A stretch of 18,785 bases of DNA, from NCBI GenBank assembly GCA_937898155.1, contig CALEJO010000157.1, positions 1 through 18,785 on the forward strand, written 5' to 3'. Both the position numbers and the translations under genes were made by a program. Below the pieces are notes generated by a model that saw nothing but the letters and a program-made list of their open reading frames with translations, was not told where the DNA came from and did not search any database. Source of the DNA: an uncultured Clostridia bacterium. Lineage in GTDB: Bacteria > Bacillota > Clostridia > Oscillospirales > CAG-272. How positions within the stretch are numbered: the stretch's first letter is position 1; each line of letters opens with the position of its first letter. Positions 7,876 to 14,915 of the stretch are shown here, piece after piece.

Positions 7876-8563
7876 TCGTTCCCTGCCTTTCCGATTTCGC
7901 CGCTTCTTTCATGAAGGGCAGTTCAAGATGGGTGAGGACGCGCCAAGCACCCGTCGCGCGGGAGAGCCAAATGCCGATCTCCGCCGCCAGAATGCCGGTC
8001 CAGATATCGAGGAAGCAATGCTGCTTGACAAAAACGACCGACGCGAATACCCCCACCGAAAGAAAGATCGTGAACGGCAAATACCAGCGCGGCATTTTTT
8101 TGCATCCCATAGCGACACGAATGCAAAGCCAGCTTTCGAGGCAGTGGATCGACGGAAGCAGGTTGACCGGAGTATCGCTGGCATAAATGATCCCGAGGAC
8201 AAAGTTCCAAAGCCCGCCGCCCGTCAGTTCCGGACGCACAAGCTCCGTCGGATACACGAGAAAAACGACCATCGAGATCAGCTTGGCAATGATATTTGCC
8301 ATCACCACTTCGTAGAGAAATTTTTTGTTCTCATAGCCGGCAAAGAGGTAGCTGAACACCCATTGCGGATATGCCAACACATAAAAGAGAACGAACGCCG
8401 GGATCAGCGGGATCATCGCGTCGAGCGCGATCGACGGATCGTGATGCGGGACGCCTGCCAGAACCAGCTTGCACCCGTAATATACCGCAAAATTCATCAC
8501 GATGACAAGGATGACAGGAAGATATGTCCAGCGCGGCGGCAATGAGAATTTCTTTTGATTCAT
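7862..8563 (-). CDS. PAP2-superfamily (PAP2_3-like) membrane phosphatase or head-group transferase
   Basis: A 233-aa protein with about six transmembrane helices. Vanadium-chloroperoxidase-fold motifs are visible: a reduced C1 ending in VRP at 109-111, C2 as PSIH at 137-140, and C3 as VFVKQHCFLD at 177-186 with His182 and Asp186. C3 lacks the Arg of the canonical SRxxxxxHxxxD; this KQH form is what I know from the PAP2_3 / Aur1-like branch, whose members include phosphatases and inositol-phosphate transferases. The substrate cannot be read from sequence; a lipid phosphate or phospholipid head group is likely given its place as first gene before a flippase-like protein, pssA and psd. Start: ATG 8563 has AAGGAT 10 nt upstream; ATG 8575 (four residues longer) has only a weak SD. 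Confidence 0.8.
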   Translation of the reverse strand: MNQKKFSLPPRWTYLPVILVIVMNFAVYYGCKLVLAGVPHHDPSIALDAMIPLIPAFVLFYVLAYPQWVFSYLFAGYENKKFLYEVVMANIIAKLISMVVFLVYPTELVRPELTGGGLWNFVLGIIYASDTPVNLLPSIHCLESWLCIRVAMGCKKMPRWYLPFTIFLSVGVFASVVFVKQHCFLDIWTGILAAEIGIWLSRATGAWRVLTHLELPFMKEAAKSERQGTNEET

Positions 8564-8608
8564 AGCTTCTTTCATCCTTATCCAAATAATATTCCATATT
8601 ACAGAGTT

Positions 8609-8637
8609 AGTATACCACATTCTCTCTGAAAAAGCAA
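8609..8637 (-). promoter_or_regulatory. promoter of the phospholipid operon
   Basis: Minus strand TTGCTT (8637-8632), 17-bp spacer, TATACT (8614-8609), with TG two bases before the -10. Leader about 40 nt to the PAP2 gene. No further promoter is seen before pssA or psd, supporting a single four-gene transcript. Confidence 0.75.
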
Positions 8638-8688
8638 CCTTTCTTTTTCGTTTTTCAAGATTTTTCCGCTCAAAACCGGACGTTTCGC

Positions 8689-8722
8689 AAAAAAATCGGC
8701 AGGGAGAAAATCCCCCTGCCGA
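8689..8722 (-). terminator. terminator of the metallophosphoesterase gene
   Basis: Nine-bp stem TCGGCAGGG/CCCTGCCGA (8696-8704 with 8714-8722), a 9-nt loop, and seven T on the minus strand. It lies 16 nt after the stop codon at 8739 and isolates this gene from the lipid operon downstream. Confidence 0.9.
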
Positions 8723-8738
8723 GAAAAACAAGTGTTGA

Positions 8739-10994
8739 TTATTTGAGAGAAGCCATCGCATCCGAAAACGCGGTCTGCACTTCCGCGTCGCTGAGCGCCT
8801 TGGAATACAGCTTCGCATCCACGAGCGTGAAGTCGGAGGTCGGGAAATCGCCTGCCGCGTTCGGCGATTTGATATCGTCGCCGAGGCAGAACTGCGTCGG
8901 AACACCGCCGATCTTATAATCGCTCAGGATCGTGCCGGTGCCATCCAGCGAACCGTTTACATAGATGCGGACCTTGCCCGCCGCCAAATCATATACACCG
9001 ACGACATGAACGAGCGACGTGCTTGCCGCGGGTGTCGAAGCGTCCGCTTCCACATATCCGCCTGTCGTATCGCCGACGATGAAATACGGGTTGCCCGTCG
9101 CCTTATGCGCGAGTCCCCAACCGCCGGTCTGCGTGCCGCAAACGACACCCTGCACCGCGCCGGTCTTGCCCGCGATCACATAGAACGCTTCGACGGAGAA
9201 TCCTTTCGCCATAAACGTCTGCATATCGTTGGCTTTCAGCTGCGTGAATTCCAGCACCGCATATTTGCCCTTGGTGCTGGTGAACGCATCGACCGTATAT
9301 TCCTTGCCGACGAATTTCACCGCTTTTTTCACGACGGAGCCCGTGTTTTTCGTGACCTTCACGTTGCCCTTCGTGTCGATGATCTCGCCGTTCTTGAAAT
9401 CGAGGTCCACGTAAACGCCGCCATCATCGGGCGTCGTGCCGCCGCCTGCCGTCACAGTGAACGTCTTGGAGGCGATGTTGGATGCCGCTCCCCAGGAGTC
9501 GTGCGCCACGACGTTGACCGTATAGGTGCCCGCCGGCAGATTGCCGAGAAGCTGCGTCCATTCGGTCTGCATATCGGTGATTTTGGAATGTCTGTAAAAG
9601 TCCGCAAGGATGTTTTTCGTCACGTCTCTGCCGTTTGCTTTGAACGAAATGACGTAGTCGTGTGCGAATTCGTCGTCCTGCGCCGCTTTGAAGGTCAGGA
9701 AGACCTGTTTCGCGTTGCCGACCGCGGCACCTTCCGTAATCGTCATTTCGTCGCTCATCACGGGCGCCGTGTTGTTCTCTTCACTGCCGCGCTCCCAAGA
9801 ATATTTGGTCAGATGCGCGCCGTCCGTCGTCGGATGGGATATCTCCCACGGCTCGTCGATCGTTTCGTTATGATAGAAGTCCATGCGCGTCGCACGGAGA
9901 TTGCCGTTTTTGTCGATCTGAACGAGAAGTCCCTGCGAGAATTCGTCCTTGTTCGCCATCGTCGGGGAGCCCGCCATATTCTCGTAGTTGCCGCTTTCGA
10001 TCGCCATATAGCGAACGGAGCCGCATCCGAACGAGGTGAATTCGGTCTGCATGACGCTGCGAGGATCATTCAACGGGAAATGCAGGTGTCCGCTGAACGT
10101 GACGACCTGCGGATATTTGGAAAGGATGGGCGTGAGCGCTTCGGTATACCAGTAGGTGCCGAGATCGCTGCCGTAGACGGTCTGATAGATCATCGGGTGC
10201 GTCAGCACGAAGACGAACTGGTTGGGGTTCTCTGCCGTGATCTCGGCGAGCGTATTGTCAAGCCAAGTCAGCGCGTCGGGCATATAGATGACCGGCGATC
10301 TGCCGCACGGCGGGATCGTCAGCACGTGATAGCCGTTGACGACGCAATGGCGGCATTCTTCCGCTTCCAGCATCTCTTTGTCGATATCGGTGAGGAAATA
10401 ATCATCGCCGAGGACTTTGCTGATGTTCTTCGCTTCGATCGCGGTCATCGCCGTCCATTCGTTAAAGGTATCGTGGTTGCCGGGTGTATAAACGAGCGAC
10501 ACTTCCTTCGGATCGAATACGGTTTCGTAAATGCTCTTGAACGCGCTCGTCTGGGGCGCATAGTTCGTAGCGCTCTTATACGCGTCGTTGATCATATCGC
10601 CCGCGATGAAGACAGCGTCGATGCCGTCCGGATCGTCGATCGCCGCCTGCGCTTTCAGTTGCGTCAGCGCGCTCATGAATTTCTGACCGGGCGTGGTCGA
10701 AATGCCGTCCACGTGCGTGTCGCTGAGCGCCGCGAACGAGAAGACGATATTGCTCGGATCGAACGTGCCGGACACGCTCGGATCGTCAACGATCGGGGTT
10801 GTTGTCGTAGTGGTTTCCAAAGTGGTTTCCTCCGGGGTGGTTTCATTCTGCGTCGTTTGCTCTGGGTTGGTTTCTGCCGGGGTGGTCTCTGCCGGAGTCG
10901 AAGCCGACGGAGTCGTTTCCGCGGGCGTTTCGCCGCAGGCAACGATGCCGACAACCATCACAAGCACCAGAAGCAATGCAATGATTTTTTTCAT
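8739..10994 (-). CDS. lipoprotein: calcineurin-like metallophosphoesterase with C-terminal LamG/concanavalin-like domain
   Basis: A 751-aa secreted lipoprotein. Residues 1-20 are a signal peptide with lipobox GIVAC (Cys20). Residues 22-67 are a Thr/Glu/Pro tether built on repeated ETTPAETTP-like units. The metallophosphoesterase core carries DTH at 92-94, GD at 132-133, GNHD at 172-175, THP at 265-267 and GHLH at 302-305, which supply the di-metal ligands. Residues about 410-515 look like an Ig-like/Big-type beta domain, and about 528-751 resemble a LamG-type laminin-G/concanavalin jelly roll (VHVVGVYD...GKVRIYVNGS is typical), so carbohydrate or wall binding is plausible. Substrate is unknown: phosphodiester, nucleotide or teichoic-acid-type polymers are all possible. 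ATG 10994 follows AGGAGG. It is monocistronic, with its own promoter and terminator. Confidence 0.9.
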   Translation of the reverse strand: MKKIIALLLVLVMVVGIVACGETPAETTPSASTPAETTPAETNPEQTTQNETTPEETTLETTTTTTPIVDDPSVSGTFDPSNIVFSFAALSDTHVDGISTTPGQKFMSALTQLKAQAAIDDPDGIDAVFIAGDMINDAYKSATNYAPQTSAFKSIYETVFDPKEVSLVYTPGNHDTFNEWTAMTAIEAKNISKVLGDDYFLTDIDKEMLEAEECRHCVVNGYHVLTIPPCGRSPVIYMPDALTWLDNTLAEITAENPNQFVFVLTHPMIYQTVYGSDLGTYWYTEALTPILSKYPQVVTFSGHLHFPLNDPRSVMQTEFTSFGCGSVRYMAIESGNYENMAGSPTMANKDEFSQGLLVQIDKNGNLRATRMDFYHNETIDEPWEISHPTTDGAHLTKYSWERGSEENNTAPVMSDEMTITEGAAVGNAKQVFLTFKAAQDDEFAHDYVISFKANGRDVTKNILADFYRHSKITDMQTEWTQLLGNLPAGTYTVNVVAHDSWGAASNIASKTFTVTAGGGTTPDDGGVYVDLDFKNGEIIDTKGNVKVTKNTGSVVKKAVKFVGKEYTVDAFTSTKGKYAVLEFTQLKANDMQTFMAKGFSVEAFYVIAGKTGAVQGVVCGTQTGGWGLAHKATGNPYFIVGDTTGGYVEADASTPAASTSLVHVVGVYDLAAGKVRIYVNGSLDGTGTILSDYKIGGVPTQFCLGDDIKSPNAAGDFPTSDFTLVDAKLYSKALSDAEVQTAFSDAMASLK
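10797..10925 (-). repeat. low-complexity Thr/Glu/Pro-coding tract
   Basis: Codes for residues 24-66 of the metallophosphoesterase lipoprotein, with imperfect repeats of ETTPAETTP and an uninterrupted run of six Thr at the end. It is an in-frame tether that lifts the catalytic domain off the membrane. A similar but diverged tract is in the DUF3048 gene at about 335-457. Confidence 0.8.
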
Positions 10995-11050
10995 AAAGTC
11001 CCTCCTGAAATTTTATCGTGAATCTTTTGTTGATTCCTATCGTGAAGATT

Positions 11051-11079
11051 ATTATATCACACAAGAATCCATTTTGCAA
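11051..11079 (-). promoter_or_regulatory. promoter of the metallophosphoesterase gene
   Basis: Minus strand TTGCAA (11079-11074), 17-bp spacer, TATAAT (11056-11051) preceded by TGTGA (extended -10). The leader is about 50 nt and carries two copies of TTCACGATA (complement at 11014-11022 and 11038-11046), 24 bp apart. Confidence 0.8.
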
Positions 11080-11084
11080 GAGAA

Positions 11085-11117
11085 AAAAAGAAAAATCCCA
11101 CCGCGTTTGCGGTGGGA
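11085..11117 (-). terminator. terminator of tRNA-Lys
   Basis: Nine-bp stem TCCCACCGC/GCGGTGGGA with a 4-nt loop (11096-11117), followed on the minus strand by T5 and a further T-rich tract. It starts four bases after the encoded CCA of the tRNA. Confidence 0.9.
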
Positions 11118-11120
11118 CTC

Positions 11121-11196
11121 TGGTGACCCATCGGGAATTCGAATCCCGGACACCATGATTAAAAGTCATGTGCTCTGCCTGCTGAGCTAATGGGTC
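11121..11196 (-). tRNA. tRNA-Lys (anticodon TTT), CCA encoded
   Basis: The minus strand folds as a full cloverleaf: acceptor GACCCAT/ATGGGTC, TA at 8-9, D stem GCTC/GAGC, anticodon stem CATGA/TCATG around loop CTTTTAA (anticodon TTT), variable loop GTGTC, T stem CGGGA/TCCCG with loop TTCGAAT, discriminator A and encoded CCA (11123-11121). It decodes AAA and AAG. It is a single-gene unit with a near-consensus promoter and its own terminator. Confidence 0.97.
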
Positions 11197-11215
11197 ATTT
11201 TTTAGGCGCTTCCAT

Positions 11216-11244
11216 ACTATATCACGAAAGCGTGGATTTGTCAA
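11216..11244 (-). promoter_or_regulatory. promoter of tRNA-Lys
   Basis: Minus strand TTGACA (11244-11239), 17-bp spacer, TATAGT (11221-11216) with TGA directly before it. Predicted start is only about 12-15 nt before the mature 5' end. Confidence 0.85.
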
Positions 11245-11287
11245 TATATTTTTTCAAAAAAGAAGAAAATTATTCCCTGCCCGCAGG

Positions 11288-11315
11288 AAAAAGCGCCGGA
11301 AATCCGGCGCTTTTT
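11288..11315 (-). terminator. terminator of the CDF-rhamnosidase unit
   Basis: Stem GCGCCGG/CCGGCGC around AAAT, extended by A5 and T5 on either side, giving a U-tract in both directions. It lies 18 nt after the rhamnosidase stop at 11334. Confidence 0.9.
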
Positions 11316-11333
11316 CGGACTGTTCATGAAAAA

Positions 11334-13568
11334 TCAGCAAACAAAGCGATATTCGCCCGCTCCGACTTCTTTTTCGATACCGGGGAGGCGAACGGTCGCG
11401 CGGACACCGTCGGGGACGGTGAATTCATAGACCGTTTTGTCCCCCTCGTGATGCCACGCGGACGAGATCGTGCCGAACGACGTTTTCAGCGAGCCGCGCA
11501 CGAAATCGAGCCGTTTCGTCGTCAACGGCGCGAGGATCGTGTGCGCAAAGCCCGGTTCCTTTTCATCGTATCCGATGCCGAGCACGCGGGCGTAGATCCA
11601 ATCGCCGACCGCGCCGTAGGCGTAATGGTTGAACGAATTCATGTCCGTGCTCCACATCGTGCCGTCCTCGCGGATGCCGTCCCAATGCTCCCACATCGTC
11701 GTCGCGCCGCGATTGACGCTGAACAGCCACGACGGGAACGCTTCCTGCAAAAGAAGGTCAAACGCCGTCTCGACATAGCCGTTTTCGCTGAGCGCGTGGA
11801 GCAGATACGGCGTGCCGACGAAGCCCGTCGTCAGCCGCGTGCCGTTCTCGCGCACGAGCGTATTCAGCTCCTCAGCGATCGCACGGCGCTCCTCGTCGCT
11901 TCTGCACAGACCGAAGAACAAAAGGATCGCGCACCGCGTTTGCGTACGAAGCTTCGCGTCGTCGTCGAGATGCGCGGCGGCAAACGCCTCTTCATCCATG
12001 TATTTTTCGTAAATTTCTCTTTTTGCCCGCTCGGCAAACGCCTCATATTCCGCGGGGCAATCCACGCCGAGCACCGCGCAGGACTTCTGATAAATCCGCG
12101 TCGAATAATAGGCGTAGGCGGACGCGATGAAGCCTTTCGGCGTCGCACCGATGTAGCGTCCCTCCGGCACATCGAGCGCCACCCAGTCGCCGTAATGATG
12201 CTCCTCCGGTCCGACGAAATCGTCGAAGCGCCCGCGCATATAATCCACCCAGCGACGCATCATGTCGAGGTTGTCTTTCAAAAAAGCGGGATCCCCATAG
12301 GTAAGATACATCTGATACGGAAGCACGGTGCAAACATCCGACCATGCCGCCGAGCCGAGATCGGCATCGCACACGCTCGGAATGATCCGACCGACAAGAC
12401 CCGACGTGCGCTGATCGGCGCGCATATCGCCGAGCCATTTGCCGAAGAAGCGGCGGGTGTCAAAATTCAGGGACGCACAACGGCAGAACACCTGCGCGTC
12501 GCCCGTCCATCCGTAGCGCTCATCGCGTTGCGGGCAGTCGGTCGGCACATCGACAAAATTGCCCTTTTGCCCCCAGATGATATTATGGAAAAGCTGATTC
12601 AGCTTCTCGTTCGAGCTTTCAAAATACCCCGTGCGCTCCATGTCGGAATGGACGACGATCGCCGTAAAGTCAGCGGGATCGAGTTCCCCGCTCCATGCGT
12701 CCACGCGCACATAGCGGAAGCCGTAAAACGTATAGCGGGGCTTAAAAAAGTGTTCTTCTCCGTCACAAATAAAATGGATTTGCGCGCGGGCGGAGCGATA
12801 GTTTTCACGGAAGAAATTGCCGTCGCGATCCAGCACCTCGCCGTGCGAGAGGACACATTCCTCGCCGCGCGTTCCTTTGACGCGGAACGAAACATAGCCG
12901 GTCAGATTCTGTCCGAAGTCCAGCACCGTTTCGCCCGCCGGCGTCCGGATCACTTCCTTGACGGGCAGGCGCTCCTGTTCCATGATCGGCGCGCCCTCCT
13001 GCGGGATCAGGCAATCCGTCGAAAGCGGCACGGCGACCGCGTGCGTCGGCGCGTCCGGCACGAACGTCGCGTCGTAATCGTCGCCGTTATACATCTGCGC
13101 GTAGCGCCATTCCGTCTGCGAAACGAGCCAGCTTTCGTCGGTCAGGATCGTCTCCACGGTGCCGTCCTCATATTCGACCGTCAACGCCGCGATGACGGCG
13201 AGTTCCCCCATCGGGATCACGTCGTCGGGAAACTTTTCCGGTCTGTATTTCCGAAAGCCGGAGTTTGACACAAAACGGAAACCGATGCCCGCACAAAGCG
13301 AAAGCGTATTCTCTTTTTGCAGCATCGCCGTCACGTCATATTCCTGCACTTGCAGACGTTTGCGGTAGGCCGTCCAGCCGGGTGCCAGCACGTAAACAGG
13401 CACCTCGGAGCCGTTCAGCGACGCGGTATAGACGCCGAGTGCGGACGCGGCAAGCGTCGCGCGGCGAACCGGCTTCGTCAAAGAAAACGTCTTTTCAAAG
13501 CGCCATACCCGATCCTCACACGGCGAGGCGGGGCGCACGAATGCAGCTTTCCGAATTTCTTTCATCAT
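11334..13568 (-). CDS. alpha-L-rhamnosidase, GH78 family
   Basis: Hydrolyses terminal alpha-L-rhamnose from glycosides or oligosaccharides. The 744-aa protein has no signal peptide, so it acts on imported substrates in the cytoplasm. It shows the usual order: N-terminal beta domains (about 1-200), a concanavalin-like rhamnosidase domain (about 205-310, with LDFGQNLTGYV at 216-226), an (alpha/alpha)6 barrel (about 315-660) and a C-terminal beta domain (about 665-744). The barrel carries DCPQRDERYGWTGD at 344-357, where Glu350 is the expected general acid, and TTMWEHWDG at 623-631, where Glu627 is the expected general base. Start ATG 13568 follows AAAGGA by 5 nt; ATG 13565 is an equal alternative. 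It begins 16 nt after the CDF gene and has no visible promoter of its own. No other sugar-use gene is nearby, so its sugar source is not shown. Confidence 0.94.
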   Translation of the reverse strand: MMKEIRKAAFVRPASPCEDRVWRFEKTFSLTKPVRRATLAASALGVYTASLNGSEVPVYVLAPGWTAYRKRLQVQEYDVTAMLQKENTLSLCAGIGFRFVSNSGFRKYRPEKFPDDVIPMGELAVIAALTVEYEDGTVETILTDESWLVSQTEWRYAQMYNGDDYDATFVPDAPTHAVAVPLSTDCLIPQEGAPIMEQERLPVKEVIRTPAGETVLDFGQNLTGYVSFRVKGTRGEECVLSHGEVLDRDGNFFRENYRSARAQIHFICDGEEHFFKPRYTFYGFRYVRVDAWSGELDPADFTAIVVHSDMERTGYFESSNEKLNQLFHNIIWGQKGNFVDVPTDCPQRDERYGWTGDAQVFCRCASLNFDTRRFFGKWLGDMRADQRTSGLVGRIIPSVCDADLGSAAWSDVCTVLPYQMYLTYGDPAFLKDNLDMMRRWVDYMRGRFDDFVGPEEHHYGDWVALDVPEGRYIGATPKGFIASAYAYYSTRIYQKSCAVLGVDCPAEYEAFAERAKREIYEKYMDEEAFAAAHLDDDAKLRTQTRCAILLFFGLCRSDEERRAIAEELNTLVRENGTRLTTGFVGTPYLLHALSENGYVETAFDLLLQEAFPSWLFSVNRGATTMWEHWDGIREDGTMWSTDMNSFNHYAYGAVGDWIYARVLGIGYDEKEPGFAHTILAPLTTKRLDFVRGSLKTSFGTISSAWHHEGDKTVYEFTVPDGVRATVRLPGIEKEVGAGEYRFVC

Positions 13569-13584
13569 AACATTCCTTTCCGAT

Positions 13585-14730
13585 TTATTTGACCAGCGAG
13601 CGGTCGATGTTCACGACCGCAAAGTATGACGGATCCAGCGTTTTCACGAGCGCCGCGATCTTTGCCGCGGCCTCTTTTTCGTTCATCGAAAACGGCACGA
13701 CAGCGTCGAAGATGACATTGGTATGCGTATTGCCGCGCACGACGCGAAAATCGTGCACCGTGATCGAAGGGTCGAACGTTTGAACCAGCGTCGCAACCTC
13801 ATGCCGCAGTTCTGTTGTCAGCGGGTCCATATGGATCACCGCTTCACAGCGAAGCTCGTCGCGCAGTCTCTTTTCGACGTTGTCGATCTCGTCGTGAACG
13901 TCGAGGATGTGCGAGGTCGCCGGCACTTCCGCGTGCAGAGAGATCATCAGCCGACCGGGACCGTAGTCATGCACGACGAGGTCGTGGATGCCGCAAACCG
14001 AAGGAGCGCTCCGCACGATCGTTCCGATCTGCGTGACAAGCTCCTCAGACGGCGGCTGCCCGAGTAGCGGGCTGACCGTTTCCTTAGCGGAGCGGAAGCC
14101 GGAAAACAGGATGAATGCCGACACCGCGAGACCGCAGTAGGCGTCGATATTGACGGAGAACCAATGCGAAACGAGCATACAAAGCAAAACGACCGTCGTC
14201 GCCACGGAGTCGGATAGACTGTCCGCGGCGGTCGCCTCCATCGCGGGCGAGCCGATCCGTTTGCCGATGTTGCGGTTATAGAATGTCATATAGAGCTTGA
14301 CGGCGACCGAAATCGCCAGAATGACGATCGTCGTCAGCGAGAACGTCACGTCCTCCGGATGCAAAATTTTTTCGACCGAGCTTTTGCCGAGCTCGAAGCC
14401 GACGAGCACGATCAGAATGGATACGAGCAATCCCGAAATATATTCGATGCGTCCGTGTCCGAACGGGTGATCGGGATCGGGCTTTTGTCCGGCGAGCTTG
14501 AAGCCGAGCATCGTGATGAGCGAGGAGCCGGCGTCGCTGAGGTTGTTGAACGCGTCCGCCACGACGGAAATCGCGCCCGAAAGAAGTCCGACGAGCAGTT
14601 TTCCGACGCAGAGAAGCACGTTCAGCACGATGCCGAGCGCACCGCAGAGCATACCGTATTTACCGCGAAGCGCCTCCGCGTCGAGCGTCTCCCGATTCGG
14701 AATGAAAAATTTCGCCAATAACGTGACCAA
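13585..14730 (-). CDS. cation diffusion facilitator (CDF) metal exporter, TTG start
   Basis: Exports divalent metal by proton exchange. The 381-aa protein has six predicted membrane helices (about 27-215) with the transport-site residues in helix 2 (DAFNNLSD, 59-66) and helix 5 (DSLSD, 170-174), plus HPFGHGR at 88-94. The N/D..D plus DxxxD arrangement, with no His, resembles Mn-type CDFs more than Zn-type ones (which use HxxxD); this is inference. After the cytoplasmic dimerisation domain (about 225-305) there is a second similar segment (about 306-381). The TTG at 14730 is chosen: AAAGGGG lies 8 nt upstream, and the promoter -10 at 14797-14792 falls inside the longer frame that opens with ATG 14820, so that ATG cannot be transcribed from it. 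GTG 14739 is an alternative. Confidence 0.88.
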   Translation of the reverse strand: MVTLLAKFFIPNRETLDAEALRGKYGMLCGALGIVLNVLLCVGKLLVGLLSGAISVVADAFNNLSDAGSSLITMLGFKLAGQKPDPDHPFGHGRIEYISGLLVSILIVLVGFELGKSSVEKILHPEDVTFSLTTIVILAISVAVKLYMTFYNRNIGKRIGSPAMEATAADSLSDSVATTVVLLCMLVSHWFSVNIDAYCGLAVSAFILFSGFRSAKETVSPLLGQPPSEELVTQIGTIVRSAPSVCGIHDLVVHDYGPGRLMISLHAEVPATSHILDVHDEIDNVEKRLRDELRCEAVIHMDPLTTELRHEVATLVQTFDPSITVHDFRVVRGNTHTNVIFDAVVPFSMNEKEAAAKIAALVKTLDPSYFAVVNIDRSLVK

Positions 14731-14791
14731 AGGGTCCACCCCTTTCCGCTTCGCCTCATAAAGAAACGAAACATCATAATATTGCACTTGC

Positions 14792-14820
14792 AGTATACCA
14801 CCTCCCGCGGAAAAAAGCAA
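14792..14820 (-). promoter_or_regulatory. promoter of the CDF-rhamnosidase unit
   Basis: Minus strand TTGCTT (14820-14815), 17-bp spacer, TATACT (14797-14792). Same -35, -10 and spacer length as the phospholipid-operon promoter at 8609-8637. Leader about 55-60 nt to the TTG start. Confidence 0.75.
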
Positions 14821-14840
14821 GAAATATTGCGGAAAATTCC

Positions 14841-14869
14841 TTGCGCATAAGAAAAAGATATGTTATAAT
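14841..14869 (+). promoter_or_regulatory. promoter of the 14916 gene
   Basis: TTGCGC (14841-14846), 17-bp spacer, TATAAT (14864-14869) with TGT directly before it (extended -10). Back to back with the CDF promoter, about 20 bp apart at their -35 elements. Confidence 0.75.
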
Positions 14870-14915
14870 ATAATTTGAATGATTATAAAAGCCGCTCTCG
14901 GAGAAAGGAGTTGCC

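Noticed and set aside
9006..11021. 671-codon open frame on the plus strand opposite the phosphoesterase gene
   Set aside because: Arg/His/Asp-rich, no domain and no SD. It is a shadow caused by the GC-rich third positions of the real minus-strand gene, whose motifs are unmistakable.
11190..13268. 692-codon open frame on the plus strand opposite the rhamnosidase gene
   Set aside because: Same shadow effect: low-complexity Arg/His/Ala composition, starts inside the tRNA region and lies antisense to a clear GH78 gene.
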